Shown here one piece after another: positions 24,941 through 34,343 of a DNA stretch of 64,000 nucleotides (positions within the stretch are counted from its first letter, which is position 1; every line of letters starts with the position of its first letter). The notes beneath the pieces were generated by a model. It made no database searches, was not told the DNA's origin, and saw only the letters and a program-made list of their open reading frames with translations. The stretch covers positions 1 through 64,000 of the forward strand of contig BLLW01000010.1 in NCBI GenBank assembly GCA_011959285.1, given 5' to 3'. The DNA comes from Lachnospiraceae bacterium (GTDB taxonomy: Bacteria; Bacillota; Clostridia; Lachnospirales; Lachnospiraceae). Position numbers and translations under genes: made by a program.

Positions 24941-25243
24941 TCAGCTTTCCTGTTTCTTATAGCCAATCTCTATTGAGGGATTCCGCTCTTCGAGCTCCTT
25001 CAGCATGCGCTTCACTGCCTCCCTCGAGGAAGCCTCCATTTTAATCATCTCTCCCGCTTCCGTCTTTACCACAAGAAAATGCATGTCAAAATTGGCAACA
25101 CAGCAGCAAAGCCTGCCCCGTACCTCCTCAATCCGCAGATATGCATGGGTAATTTCATCATATGGCAATATGTGCCACTTAAATCCTCTCTTGTATTCTA
25201 ATGCCTGCTCCTGCATTCTGATTTTTTTGTCTTCATAAATCAT
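24941..25243 (-). CDS. Small PH-like protein of unknown function
   Basis: A 100-residue soluble protein. The pattern of strands ALEYKRGFKWHILPYDEITHAYLRIEEV, then LCCCVANFDMHFLVVKTEAGEMIKMEASSREAVKRMLKELEERNP resembles a bacterial PH-like fold ending in one helix. AGGGGG precedes the ATG. It lies 4 bp before a membrane protein gene. No function assigned. Confidence 0.6.
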   Translation of the reverse strand: MIYEDKKIRMQEQALEYKRGFKWHILPYDEITHAYLRIEEVRGRLCCCVANFDMHFLVVKTEAGEMIKMEASSREAVKRMLKELEERNPSIEIGYKKQES

Positions 25244-25355
25244 TGCTTTTCCCCCTACATAAATTGCCTAATACCCCATTTTAATATATTTCTGCTGCCA
25301 GCTTATCATTTACAGTCACAGGAACTGTATTATTTTCAATTTATCTTTTATGTAC

Positions 25356-25383
25356 AAAAATGCCCCACTAAACAATGAGGCAT
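25356..25383 (-). terminator. Terminator after hicAB
   Basis: An 8-bp stem (ATGCCTCA/TGGGGCAT with one G-T pair), an 8-nt loop and five T on the minus strand, about 100 bp after the hicB stop. Confidence 0.65.
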
Positions 25384-25485
25384 AAAATTTGTATCTGCAT
25401 CTTTTCTAAATTACTTTCCGTAATTATCGCCGCTTTTTTCTACTTTACGAAATAGCCGCTATCCTTAGCCGATGATCCTTTATAC

Positions 25486-25830
25486 TTAAAGTGCCAGCTT
25501 ATATAATGCCAACTGGTTAAGGCTTATACCTTCCTTGTCTGCTTCAATTGCCAGCCGCTGATGTAAGGACTTAGGCAGCCTTACTACAAACTTCCCGCTA
25601 TATTTCTCTGCTGATTCCGGGGTCGGAATAGGTAAGTTATTTTCTAACTTGACTTCTATATATCCTTCCATAGCTTCATTAAGACTTTCGTAAAGTTCTT
25701 CCAGCGTATCCCCTGTACTTTGGCAGCCATCAAGTTCTAAGATTCTACCGTAAAAATAATGCCCGCTTTCATCGTTCATCTCCTGTACTAATCTTGTGTA
25801 TGGTAATTTCATATAGTCTTTAACTTCCAT
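25486..25830 (-). CDS. hicB: HicB-type antitoxin
   Basis: A 114-residue antitoxin. The N-terminal part is the partially degraded RNase H-like HicB fold (YFYGRILELDGCQSTGDTLEELYESLNEAMEGYIE), and the C-terminal part FVVRLPKSLHQRLAIEADKEGISLNQLALYKL is a ribbon-helix-helix DNA-binding domain that represses the hic promoter in known systems. AAGGAG precedes the ATG. It follows hicA by 49 bp, the usual toxin-then-antitoxin order. Confidence 0.92.
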   Translation of the reverse strand: MEVKDYMKLPYTRLVQEMNDESGHYFYGRILELDGCQSTGDTLEELYESLNEAMEGYIEVKLENNLPIPTPESAEKYSGKFVVRLPKSLHQRLAIEADKEGISLNQLALYKLAL

Positions 25831-25879
25831 TATTTATGCTCCTTCCCTGTCATAATTTATTATATCCAGATTAGGAGAT

Positions 25880-26107
25880 TTACTCCCCTATTCTGTTAAG
25901 AATATCCACTACATACGCTTTCTTTAAGGGGCTTTCCTGTTTGATTGTCGTCAGGTCGCCTGTTTCTGTATTTAAGTACTGTTTGTGGCTTCCCTTCTGT
26001 CTTACTGGTTCGTAGCCATACGCTTTAAGTACTTTTTCAGCTTCTTCCGGTCTTATTCCATTAGGCTGCCGCTTCATCTTGTCAATTATCTTTTCTACAC
26101 TCGGCAC
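25880..26107 (-). CDS. hicA: HicA-type mRNA interferase toxin
   Basis: A 75-residue toxin with a dsRBD-like fold: PSVEKIIDKMKRQPNGIRPEEAEKVLKAYGY, then RQKGSHKQY with catalytic His41, and a Lys-rich end. HicA cleaves mRNA when HicB is lost. I choose GTG at 26107: GGAGGA is about 8 nt upstream and homologues begin at the PSVEKII block, while an upstream ATG abuts the ribosome-binding site directly and a further start overlaps the promoter. Confidence 0.9.
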   Translation of the reverse strand: MPSVEKIIDKMKRQPNGIRPEEAEKVLKAYGYEPVRQKGSHKQYLNTETGDLTTIKQESPLKKAYVVDILNRIGE

Positions 26108-26132
26108 TCGCCACATTCCTCCTTTTAATATT

Positions 26133-26161
26133 ATAGTACTGTATTTGATACTATATGTCAA
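26133..26161 (-). promoter_or_regulatory. hicAB promoter and putative HicB operator
   Basis: TTGACA and TACTAT with a 17-bp spacer on the minus strand. An inverted repeat ATAGTA/TACTAT (arms 26133-26138 and 26149-26154) covers the -10 and spacer, suited to a dimeric ribbon-helix-helix repressor. Confidence 0.6.
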
Positions 26162-26333
26162 TGATTTTTATGAGCTGACCTATTCTTTTGCTCCTTCTTT
26201 TACCTTTTCGCATTGTAGCCAAGTCTTACACATGACACAATCTTTTTATTTCCGCATTTGTAAGCCATGTGCAAGTTACCGACAAAAATTTAGGCTTTTT
26301 TGTGGTACTCTATAAGATTATGGGGCATAGATA

Positions 26334-26365
26334 AAACCCAGGAAATAAAAGCATTTCCTAGGGTT
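26334..26365. terminator. Hairpin in the 360-bp gap between hicA and the acetyltransferase gene
   Basis: AACCC-AGGAAAT pairs with ATTTCCT-GGGTT (12-13 bp, one mismatch), loop AAAAGC. On the minus strand it is followed by TTTTAT, so it can terminate the acetyltransferase transcript about 160 bp after its stop; plus-strand use is less likely. Elsewhere in 26165-26524 I see no convincing gene or RNA. Confidence 0.6.
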
Positions 26366-26524
26366 GAATCTTTTTCTGTATTCACTTTGAATTATCCCTT
26401 GGGTAACTGTATCGGTACCCTTGCATCAGAAGCCTTACCCTCTTACAAACTTACAAGGTGAGTGCAAATAAGGATTTATCCGAAATAGTCTGCCCGCATC
26501 GTGCGGCAATCATTTTTTGTTCAA

Positions 26525-27121
26525 CTAATCAATATTGATTTTTCTTAATATCCTGCAAGGATTCCCTGCTGCCACGCAGTTCTCCGGCACATCTTTCGTC
26601 ACCACGCTTCCCGCTCCAATCACGCTTCCGTTCCCAATAGTCACTCCCGGCAGGATAATGACACCGCCGCCAATCCAGCACCCGTCGCCTATGGTAACAG
26701 GGAGCGCATATGTGCGGCAGAAATATTCTCCGCTCTCCGCCGTCCATTCCGGCGTCAGCCTCTCCCTTAATTCCACCGGATGGGTAGCGGTGTAAATTTG
26801 TACATTAGAAGAAATAAGCACATTGTTCCCCACCGTGATCTTATTGCAGTCCACAAAGGTACAGTTCATATTGACAGACACGTTGTTCCCCAGCGAGATA
26901 TTTCTTCCATAATCACAGATAAAGGGATTACCCACAGACACATTTGTCCCTGTGCGTGCAAACAGCTGCGTAAGAACTTCCCTTCTCCTTTCCTTGTCCT
27001 CGTAAGGCAGTGAATTGTATTCTTTCACCAGTTCCCTTGCTCTTTTCTTAAATGCTAAAAACACTGGATCGTGACAGTCATACCACTCTCCTGCCAGACA
27101 CTTTTCAAGTTCATTTTTCAT
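26525..27121 (-). CDS. Sugar O-acetyltransferase (maltose/galactoside acetyltransferase type)
   Basis: A 198-residue acetyl-CoA-dependent acetyltransferase. The N-terminal Mac domain (KCLAGEWYDCHDPVFLAFKKRARELVKEYN) is followed by a left-handed beta-helix of hexapeptide repeats (ISLGNNVSVNMNCTFVDCNKITVGNNVLI), with catalytic His in TATHPVELR and the CoA-site ending GSVVTKDVPENCVAAGNPCRILRKI. The ATG at 27121 has GGAGGG 7 nt upstream. Likely a detoxifying or scavenging acetyltransferase; sugar specificity not predictable. Confidence 0.9.
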   Translation of the reverse strand: MKNELEKCLAGEWYDCHDPVFLAFKKRARELVKEYNSLPYEDKERRREVLTQLFARTGTNVSVGNPFICDYGRNISLGNNVSVNMNCTFVDCNKITVGNNVLISSNVQIYTATHPVELRERLTPEWTAESGEYFCRTYALPVTIGDGCWIGGGVIILPGVTIGNGSVIGAGSVVTKDVPENCVAAGNPCRILRKINID

Positions 27122-27150
27122 ACCAATTCCCTCCAATTAAAACGTTGCAT

Positions 27151-27597
27151 TTATTTCCGGTAAATAGATGCATTTACCTTTGCACCCCAAAATTCATTCA
27201 TACGAAGATATACTCCTCCCGCCGAATCCCGTGTAAAAATGGTCATTTTCTCAACATACAGTATGCAGGAACTTCCCTGCTCTTCAAATGAAAGCTGATA
27301 ATCATCTCCCGAAACCTCTTTGTCATAAAACTCTGCCGCCTGATTCGCAAACTCAATCGTCAACGTATCCTTATCAAACACATACCACAATCTGTCCCCA
27401 GCATTTTTATGACTTAAGATTTCTATAATCTGTTCCTTTGTATGCGGTACATGATAAACATACACCACATGCCTTCTGTCCGGCGTAAGCACTAAATTGT
27501 CATCCCTTTGCAAATTTCTCTGCCACTCTCTCACAGAAGTCTTGATCAGAAAGGAAGTAAAGGAGAGCAAAATAAATAAAAAAACTATAAATATCAT
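27151..27597 (-). CDS. Single-pass membrane protein of unknown function
   Basis: A 148-residue protein with an N-terminal membrane helix (IFIVFLFILLSFTSFLI) and a soluble strand-rich domain that begins DRRHVVYVYHVPHTKEQIIEIL. No family recognised. Its start overlaps the hydrolase stop by ATGA, so it is co-translated with it; the acetyltransferase follows 29 bp later. Confidence 0.6.
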   Translation of the reverse strand: MIFIVFLFILLSFTSFLIKTSVREWQRNLQRDDNLVLTPDRRHVVYVYHVPHTKEQIIEILSHKNAGDRLWYVFDKDTLTIEFANQAAEFYDKEVSGDDYQLSFEEQGSSCILYVEKMTIFTRDSAGGVYLRMNEFWGAKVNASIYRK

Positions 27598-28409
27598 ACC
27601 ATTTCAACAAACCTTTCGATAAATGAATTTACCAGTTCCGGCGCATCGGTATTGGAATTATGTCCTGCATTGTCTATCCATTTGATAGGAATGCCCGTCT
27701 TTTTATGCCATGCCTTGTTGTAGCGCTTTGTGGAACCCGCCTGATCGTGCTTGCCGCAGATCAAAAGTGCCGGACACGCAATTTTGTATGGAAGGTCTGC
27801 TTCCATGGCATCCGCCAGCATCCAGAATCCATGACCGGCAAGTTTGGCATACCGCTCTTTATCCTTGTCATATACCATCATGATATCCCGCATCAATTTC
27901 CTGCCGTATTCAGAAACCGCGCATCCATTTGATCCCGATTTTAAAAGCAATTTCCACGGATAATAGCGATATACCGGTTCCATCCTTTTGAGCAGCCATA
28001 TCTCCATCCCCGTTACATACTGCCTTTGGAGTGGCGCGGAATCAATGGAGATAAAGCCCTTAAGTTTCCCCGGGAAGCACTCTATGAAAGCCTGCCCTAC
28101 ATATCCGCCCATGGATTGCCCGATGATGATGGGTTTATCCATCCCTTCCTTTTCCAAAATCTCATTAAGCCACCCGGCTTTATCCATCAGTGAAAAGGTC
28201 AGCTCAAACGGATAAGAAGATGCATGCCCCGGCGCATCCCAGACAAGAACCGTATATTTACTGCCAAAATACTCTGTCTGCTTGTCAAACAACCTGTGGT
28301 CAGCAGTCAATCCCGGAAGAAATACCAGTGTGTATTTGCTTTTTACCTGCTCTTTGTTTGTCCAATAATGAATCTTTCCGCAAGGTGTCCTATGTACTTT
28401 TTCTGTCAT
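27594..28409 (-). CDS. Alpha/beta hydrolase
   Basis: A 271-residue cytoplasmic hydrolase. Oxyanion-hole region VFLPGLTADHRLFDKQ, nucleophile elbow IGQSMGGYVG (Ser about 93), acid in ICGKHDQAGS and catalytic His in DNAGHNSN form a complete triad. Such enzymes hydrolyse esters or amides; substrate unknown. First gene of a unit with the small membrane protein and the acetyltransferase. Confidence 0.87.
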   Translation of the reverse strand: MTEKVHRTPCGKIHYWTNKEQVKSKYTLVFLPGLTADHRLFDKQTEYFGSKYTVLVWDAPGHASSYPFELTFSLMDKAGWLNEILEKEGMDKPIIIGQSMGGYVGQAFIECFPGKLKGFISIDSAPLQRQYVTGMEIWLLKRMEPVYRYYPWKLLLKSGSNGCAVSEYGRKLMRDIMMVYDKDKERYAKLAGHGFWMLADAMEADLPYKIACPALLICGKHDQAGSTKRYNKAWHKKTGIPIKWIDNAGHNSNTDAPELVNSFIERFVEMV

Positions 28410-28489
28410 CTTTTCCTCGATTCCGAAAGCTTTCCTTCCGCCCCGTTTTTAATTCCATTATACATGCTAATATTTTTTGTCACAAGAAA

Positions 28490-31400
28490 CTAATGGCGTA
28501 TGGAGAAGTAATTCAATAAAATTTCTTTGATATGGTTATATCGTCTGGCATACGAATTTTCCACCCTGATAATCTGCAAATTATGCGCCCTGCAGATATC
28601 GTTCTTCTTCTGATCCCTATTCTTTACGACCTCATCTTCAAAATGTTCCTTCCCATCCAGTTCAATTGCAAGAACCGGGATCTCTTCATTCCCCAGCGCC
28701 TCATACACGACAAAATCAAAGCGTCCGCTATAAAATAAATCGCTGTAATTGATATTATCCTTAAATACATGGGAAATTGCCACCTCTTTATATACTTTGT
28801 ATGCGCTTTGGGACAGCCAGATATTTTCCAATGCGTGCGTCAGATTCTGTAAAAATGCCTCTTCTGTCGCTGTACTGAATGGCTTGACACCCAGCGCTCT
28901 CGAGTTCGTCTGCTTTTGCGTCACTTTTGCCTGCCCGTTCGTTTTAATATACTGTACCAGTTCAAACAAATCATCCTCCGCATCTTTTTGATGCAGTCTT
29001 TCCAGGTTTTTCGTATTTGACAGCAAAATCAATTTTTCCCTCGCCCGGGAAGTTGCAACATTAATCAGCTCCTTATTATTTTTCAGCCACTCATAAGTTC
29101 CTGCTTTTGTATGGCTTGTGATTGCCGTTGAAAACAAGACCACATCCTTTTCATCCCCCTGAAAGGCATGGACAGTTCCACAGGTTACATTAGATAACTT
29201 TTCACTTTTCAGCATTTTCTCTATCAGATTTTTCTGATTGACAAAGGGAGTGATGACCCCGATCGTCTTATCTTTATTCGCTGCCGCATAGCGCACGATT
29301 TCCAACGCCTCGGCAGGCGCAGTATTTTTATAATCCGACTCGTCGCTTTGCACGTCCACATAAATAAGCGGATTCGTTTCTTTGCTCTGCGTCATAATCT
29401 GCAATTTGGAATTATAATATTTCTTATTGTTGAACTCGATAATCTGCTTATGGCATCGGTAATGGTTATGCAAAAGGATTTCATCGCTGACTGCGTCACA
29501 CGCCAGATATGTTTTGTAAATGGAATTCTTTCGGTAATCGTAATCCTCCGAAACATTATATTTCTTTCGTAATTTTTGATTCGTCATTTCGTCCAGCACG
29601 ATAACCGGATTAAGCTGCTGAGGATCCCCTACCAACATCAGGCTTTTTCCCCGTATCACCGGCACCAGCGATACCGCCGTATTGCACTGGCTTGCCTCAT
29701 CGATAATCGTCATGTCAAACATGGGTTCCGGTTTTCCCAGACGGTGTGCAGATATACAGGTGGTTGCCACAATAGGAAAGATTTTCTGCAGCTTCCCGAT
29801 ATTTTCCGGCTCGCTTAAATATTTTGCAAAGGCTGCTGCCTGCTCTTCTTCCTCCGCTGCCATGACGATTTCTTTCAGCTCCTTGTTTTTGGGTTCATCG
29901 AGCTTCTTGATGTATTTTGCAGATGTGTAGTAAAGATACTTCGCAAGCTCTTCCGGATGGTCGTCCAGCAAGTCTAACGCCTGCGCATCAGTAATAACAC
30001 CCGTTTTTTGGATTTCGCTGTTCACCTGTCTAAGCTGTCTTCCGCTTAAATCCGACTGGAATGGTACCATTTGCAGAGACTGCTTTCTCCTTTTCTCATA
30101 TTCCAGCAGCCTGTTCAGCGTTTCGCTCCGCTCTTTTAAATCCAGCAATTCCTCATATCGCTTCAAAAGCTCCGACAGCCTTTTTGCACGTTCGATCCTG
30201 TCTCCTTTATTCCGATCCAATGTACTTTCAAACACCGTGATTTCCTGAACCTGTTCATACAATGTTTTTATGTAAATTAAAGCTTCTTTTACCTTCTCGT
30301 TATTACCCAGACGCAATATTGGAAACGGTATCGTCCTGCCTCTGTACTTCATGCCGGAGAGCTTCTCAAATACACTGTTGATGGGATGATTATTGTAGGA
30401 GGCGAACAGTACCGTTCTTTCGTTGAAAAAAGCTGTCACGATTGTGTTGATGATCGTATTCGTCTTACCTGTCCCCGGCGGTCCCTGAATATAGGCGACC
30501 GGATATTTCATTGCATTATTAATCGCCAGAAGCTGATCCATATTGACCTTCTGGTTAACCAGTGCAATCGGATATGCCTTTTTACGAATCGGACGGTTCA
30601 ATAAATCACCAAAAAACGCTTTGATTGGCACTGCTACCTGATTTTTATGATACATATCGACAATTGACTCATACTCCTTGTGCAGATCCAATGCAATATC
30701 CATCCCCAGCCCTATTACATAGGGCATATCATCTACGCCAAGATTCTGCCCCCTTCGTCTGGTAATACAATCCTTTATCTTCTCCTGATTCGCCTCAAAG
30801 TCTATGAGCATCTCATACTCTTCTGCATCCAGATAGCGCCGTATATTTTCCATTGTTCCGTCCAAAGTATACTCCGTGCAGATTGTAATCTCCTCTTCCG
30901 GCAGCAGAACTCTTCTTTTCACATCCAATTGCAGCTTTCTGTATGCAAGCACATAAAGCCCTTTCGCAGTATGGATGCTCAGCACATTCATTGCAAGCTG
31001 CTGAATCTTTAGCCTTCCGTCCTTGTATTCCTTTTCCTCCGCCTTATACTGAAAATTCTGCACAATTGCCCGGAATTGCTCCTCACGCAGCTCGTAAGTC
31101 TCTCCTGTAAAACTCTCCCTGTCTAAAAAACGAACCAATTCAAAATCCGAATAATATGGAACGGTATCCATGCGGTTACACATTTCCAGATAGTTTAAGA
31201 TTTTCAAATTGGCTATATTATCAAATAATCCTTTATATCTGTGTGGGTTTAAATAAATATCACGAACGAGTTTCTGATTGACAGGACAGTAAGAACCCTC
31301 TATCACTTTCGATGAGAGAATAGAATCAATATAAATATAGTCATAAGCATCCGTCGTGTATTTGCCAAGGTGAAGCCCGTCCACTGCCAGCGTACGCTTG

Positions 31401-31525
31401 GCAGCATTAAGATTGCGGATGCCTATCCAGTACTTTGTGATCTGCTTTTCCTTGTTGCAATACTCTATCCCCAGCCATTTTCCTTCATGTATGGCACGGA
31501 AGATGTCGCGGTAAATTGAATTCAT
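28490..31525 (-). CDS. Large SF1 helicase with N-terminal WYL-like and C-terminal nuclease-like domains
   Basis: A 1011-residue protein. Residues about 1-75 resemble a WYL fold (AIHEGKWLGIEYCNKEKQ, LAVDGLHLGKY, IYIDSIL). The helicase core follows: Walker A GPPGTGKT (about 346-353), Walker B TIIDEASQ (about 602), GDPQQLNP, HYRCHKQII, GTVHAFQGDEKDVV and NVATSRAREKLIL, the Upf1/Dna2-like SF1B set. The C-terminus (about 945-1000) reads AIELDGKEHFEDEVVKNRDQKKNDICRAHNLQIIRVEN, as in PD-(D/E)XK/DUF2726-like nucleases. I use the ATG at 31525 after AAAAGGGGAA; the upstream frame of 36 codons has no site. Monocistronic. Similar domain sets occur in antiviral defence, which is inference here. Confidence 0.82.
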   Translation of the reverse strand: MNSIYRDIFRAIHEGKWLGIEYCNKEKQITKYWIGIRNLNAAKRTLAVDGLHLGKYTTDAYDYIYIDSILSSKVIEGSYCPVNQKLVRDIYLNPHRYKGLFDNIANLKILNYLEMCNRMDTVPYYSDFELVRFLDRESFTGETYELREEQFRAIVQNFQYKAEEKEYKDGRLKIQQLAMNVLSIHTAKGLYVLAYRKLQLDVKRRVLLPEEEITICTEYTLDGTMENIRRYLDAEEYEMLIDFEANQEKIKDCITRRRGQNLGVDDMPYVIGLGMDIALDLHKEYESIVDMYHKNQVAVPIKAFFGDLLNRPIRKKAYPIALVNQKVNMDQLLAINNAMKYPVAYIQGPPGTGKTNTIINTIVTAFFNERTVLFASYNNHPINSVFEKLSGMKYRGRTIPFPILRLGNNEKVKEALIYIKTLYEQVQEITVFESTLDRNKGDRIERAKRLSELLKRYEELLDLKERSETLNRLLEYEKRRKQSLQMVPFQSDLSGRQLRQVNSEIQKTGVITDAQALDLLDDHPEELAKYLYYTSAKYIKKLDEPKNKELKEIVMAAEEEEQAAAFAKYLSEPENIGKLQKIFPIVATTCISAHRLGKPEPMFDMTIIDEASQCNTAVSLVPVIRGKSLMLVGDPQQLNPVIVLDEMTNQKLRKKYNVSEDYDYRKNSIYKTYLACDAVSDEILLHNHYRCHKQIIEFNNKKYYNSKLQIMTQSKETNPLIYVDVQSDESDYKNTAPAEALEIVRYAAANKDKTIGVITPFVNQKNLIEKMLKSEKLSNVTCGTVHAFQGDEKDVVLFSTAITSHTKAGTYEWLKNNKELINVATSRAREKLILLSNTKNLERLHQKDAEDDLFELVQYIKTNGQAKVTQKQTNSRALGVKPFSTATEEAFLQNLTHALENIWLSQSAYKVYKEVAISHVFKDNINYSDLFYSGRFDFVVYEALGNEEIPVLAIELDGKEHFEDEVVKNRDQKKNDICRAHNLQIIRVENSYARRYNHIKEILLNYFSIRH

Positions 31526-31736
31526 TTCCCCTTTTCCCTGCTTTTCCATAGTTTTCCATAGAATTAGCACTTGATTGTATCGTAAGTACAGATTCTTCAC
31601 TTTCTTGACACAAAAATTATAGCATATAACCATCTATATCACAATTACTCGTTAGCCCTTAAATTAAGGTAGAGTCTGCTATTATGGAGAGATAAGAAGG
31701 TTCCTTTATAACGGGCAGGAAGATCTCAATAAAAAT

Positions 31737-32279
31737 CTACGATGAAATCCCCTTCCCCACATTAGGATACACCGCACAGTAAGCGGCATCCATAACAAAA
31801 ATAAGCAGGAAAACAAGGCACAATGCCATCCGCCATTTCCTAGGCACACGTCCATACATTTTTTCATAAAAGGGTAAAAACAGGCATACCAATACACTCC
31901 CCAACAGCCCGAACATCACTGCCCCGAGCAGGCAGATCCTTCCGCTGACATTCAAAAAATGCCCGCTGTAATCCCACCATCTCACGCCAAAACGCCTTTC
32001 CAGAAAAAAGCTGGTCAAATACTCCAAGACAGAACAAAGCAGCATCGATAAAAAAAACACTCTCACAGGCTTTTTTCTATAGGAAGAAAAAAGCAGGCAC
32101 AGCAAAATCCCCCCTACCCCATAAATGGGCAGATAGGGCCCCCTGTATACGCCTCTGTTGATAAAAGCATGTTCTGTAAACACATACAAAATTACTTCCC
32201 AAAGCCAACCTGCAAAGGCAAGCAAAAAAAACAATAACACATAATATTCAAACTCATGGGGCAGCCTTTTCTTTCTCAT
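31737..32279 (-). CDS. CmpB-type putative ABC-transporter permease (membrane protein)
   Basis: A 180-residue membrane protein of the ABC_trans_CmpB family: FAGWLWEVILYVF, NRGVYRGPYLPIYGVGGILL, RRFGVRWWDYSGHFLNVSGRICLLGAVMFGLLG are its signature blocks. About five helices. No ATPase is adjacent and the transporter label of the family is itself unproven. It overlaps the upstream MATE gene by 26 bp, so the two are translated together. Confidence 0.8.
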   Translation of the reverse strand: MRKKRLPHEFEYYVLLFFLLAFAGWLWEVILYVFTEHAFINRGVYRGPYLPIYGVGGILLCLLFSSYRKKPVRVFFLSMLLCSVLEYLTSFFLERRFGVRWWDYSGHFLNVSGRICLLGAVMFGLLGSVLVCLFLPFYEKMYGRVPRKWRMALCLVFLLIFVMDAAYCAVYPNVGKGISS

Positions 32280-33654
32280 ACTCCTTAGTATACCCCGTTT
32301 GCTGCTGAATTATATCACTGCCTGCCCTTTTCCATTTCCCCTGAAAATAACGGGCGATATTAAAACTTCCAGCCAGAAACCAGGTAAGCGCAGTCGCAAG
32401 CCAGACACCCCATACGCCAATCGAGGCAACCTTAGTCAGCGGTCCAGCAAGACAGATTCGCCCCAGCATCTCCACCAATCCGTTTAAAAAAGCAAATACC
32501 GCATCGCCTGTACCGTTTAAAAGTCCCCGCGTCGTATAGATTGATCCCAGGAACAAATAGAAACAGCTGGTAATCTTAAGTGCCCTTGCCCCAAGCGCTA
32601 TCACTTCCGTCTCACTGACAAACAGCCGCATGATAGATTCCCCGCCCAGCTGTGCGATAGGCACCATGATAAGTGTAAACACCGCCATAATCAGCATCCC
32701 TCTTTTATAGCCCTGTCTCACTCTGTCAATCTTTTTTGCGCCGATATTCTGCCCTGTGTAAGTGGACATTGCAACTCCTAAAGTATCATAGGGCTGTTGC
32801 ACCAACTGTTCCACTCTGCTTGTAGCTGTAAAGGCAGCAACCACAACGGAACCAAAGGTATTGACCACACGCTGCAGCGCAACGCAGGATATGGCAATCA
32901 GCGAAGTCTGAAATGCCAGCGGCACCCCCATCCTTACGCACCGCCAAATTATCTCCCAGTCTGCCTTTAACTGTTCTTTTTCTATTTTGAAAAAAGGATT
33001 CTTCATCAGTGCAAACACCAAACTCCCAATTCCTGCCAGCAGTTGGGCAATAATCGTTGCTGCTCCGGCTCCCGCAACGCCCCAGGAAAATCCCCGGACA
33101 AACAGCAGATCAAGGACAATATTCAGAACACTTGCACCAATCAGGAAGTATAAAGGCGTCTTCGAGTCCCCCACTGCCCGCAGAATCGCCGACACACAAT
33201 TGTACAGCGCCACAGCCAGAACCCCCGCACACATAATCCGCATGTACATAACCGCATCGTCCAAAATATTCTCCGGCGTATGCAAAAAAATAAGAGCCGG
33301 TCTTGAAAGCACTGCCCCCAGCACTCCCATCAGGATGCTGACCGCAACCATAATATAGGCGCCGTTCGCAACCGCCTTTTTGACCCCGGCTTCATTCCCC
33401 GCACCGAAATTCTGGGAAATGACGATACCAGTCCCGCTTGCCATACCCACACACAGGGCAAAGAAAAGATAGGTCACCGAACCCGTGGATCCAACTGCTG
33501 CCAGTGCATCCGCCCCCACATACTGCCCCACGATCATAGAATCCACCAGATTATAAAGCTGCTGGAAAATATTCCCCACCACCATGGGCGCCATAAATGA
33601 TAACAAGAGTCCCGCAGGTTCCCCTGTCGTCATATCCTTTACATACGTCTTCAT
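32254..33654 (-). CDS. MATE-family multidrug exporter
   Basis: A full-length 466-residue MATE antiporter with twelve predicted helices. N-terminal block MAPMVVGNIFQQLYNLVDSMIVGQYVGADALAAVG and the second-half block RMGVPLAFQTSLIA are typical of the NorM/DinF-like clade. It exports cationic compounds using Na+ or H+. The ATG is preceded by AAGGAAG. Unlike the copy at 5415-6620 this one is intact, with the C-terminal helices present. Upstream lies a 250-bp gap with an AACACG-C-CGTGTT palindrome at 33793-33805. Confidence 0.92.
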   Translation of the reverse strand: MKTYVKDMTTGEPAGLLLSFMAPMVVGNIFQQLYNLVDSMIVGQYVGADALAAVGSTGSVTYLFFALCVGMASGTGIVISQNFGAGNEAGVKKAVANGAYIMVAVSILMGVLGAVLSRPALIFLHTPENILDDAVMYMRIMCAGVLAVALYNCVSAILRAVGDSKTPLYFLIGASVLNIVLDLLFVRGFSWGVAGAGAATIIAQLLAGIGSLVFALMKNPFFKIEKEQLKADWEIIWRCVRMGVPLAFQTSLIAISCVALQRVVNTFGSVVVAAFTATSRVEQLVQQPYDTLGVAMSTYTGQNIGAKKIDRVRQGYKRGMLIMAVFTLIMVPIAQLGGESIMRLFVSETEVIALGARALKITSCFYLFLGSIYTTRGLLNGTGDAVFAFLNGLVEMLGRICLAGPLTKVASIGVWGVWLATALTWFLAGSFNIARYFQGKWKRAGSDIIQQQTGYTKEYEKEKAAP

Positions 33655-33909
33655 TGCGCATCTTCCTTTTACGTATCTTAGAAAATTTGTCTTTTATCCG
33701 TATTATACTATACCTTTCCCCTCCCTTCTCACAAAATATGCTCATTTTTTAACACAATACTACTATTGTGGCAAAATAATAATTTTCACTGCAACACGCC
33801 GTGTTACACAAATACCAGAAAAAGCATATGATGATTGATAGACTAGCATTCTTCAATATGACATAATAAATAAGCAATGATCATTGGGAAAAATTAAATG
33901 GAGGAAAAA

Positions 33910-34305
33910 ATGAGTTTAGGAAATAATATAAGTTTTTTGCGTAAACAGAAAAAACTCACACAGAAACAATTTGCTGACAAGGTAAATGTCACCAGACAGA
34001 CCGTATCAAGGTGGGAAGCTGACGAAGTGATTCCGGAGCTGGATAGACTTGTGGAGATGTGTGAGATTTTTGCATGTAAACTGGATGCCCTTGTGAGAGA
34101 AGACCTGACCGGCCAGAGCGAAATTTATTCAGAAATAAAGATCAAAAGAATCGCCCCCTTTAAGGCAGCTGGCTATGTAATTGTTTCTTCAAATCCAGAA
34201 GACGATGCCCTGGGTCATATGGACAGATGGGCGGAAAACTGTGGTCTTAAAAAGGTATGTCCTAATGTCAAACTGATTAGCAAGAGATATCAAAAATGGA
34301 ATTAA
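33910..34305 (+). pseudogene. XRE regulator with truncated GyrI-like effector domain
   Basis: 131 codons. N-terminal XRE helix-turn-helix (ISFLRKQKKLTQKQFADKVNVTRQTVSRWEADEVIPELDRL), then the beginning of an AraC-effector/GyrI-like domain (IKIKRIAPFKAAGYVIVSSNPEDDALGHMDRWAENCGL), which should continue for about 100 more residues but ends after NVKLISKRYQKWN. The stop lies 4 bp before the consensus tyrS promoter, pointing to a deletion. GGAGG precedes the ATG. The DNA-binding part could still be made. Confidence 0.65.
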
Positions 34306-34308
34306 TAT

Positions 34309-34337
34309 TTGACAATCCTATATCCATCGATTATAAT
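34309..34337 (+). promoter_or_regulatory. Consensus sigma-A promoter of the T-box/tyrS unit
   Basis: Perfect TTGACA and TATAAT with a 17-bp spacer; predicted start near 34344. Confidence 0.85.
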
Positions 34338-34343
34338 TACAAC

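Noticed and set aside
26165..26524. Small gene in the hicA-acetyltransferase gap
   Set aside because: Only short stop-ridden frames without ribosome-binding sites; the region holds one hairpin.
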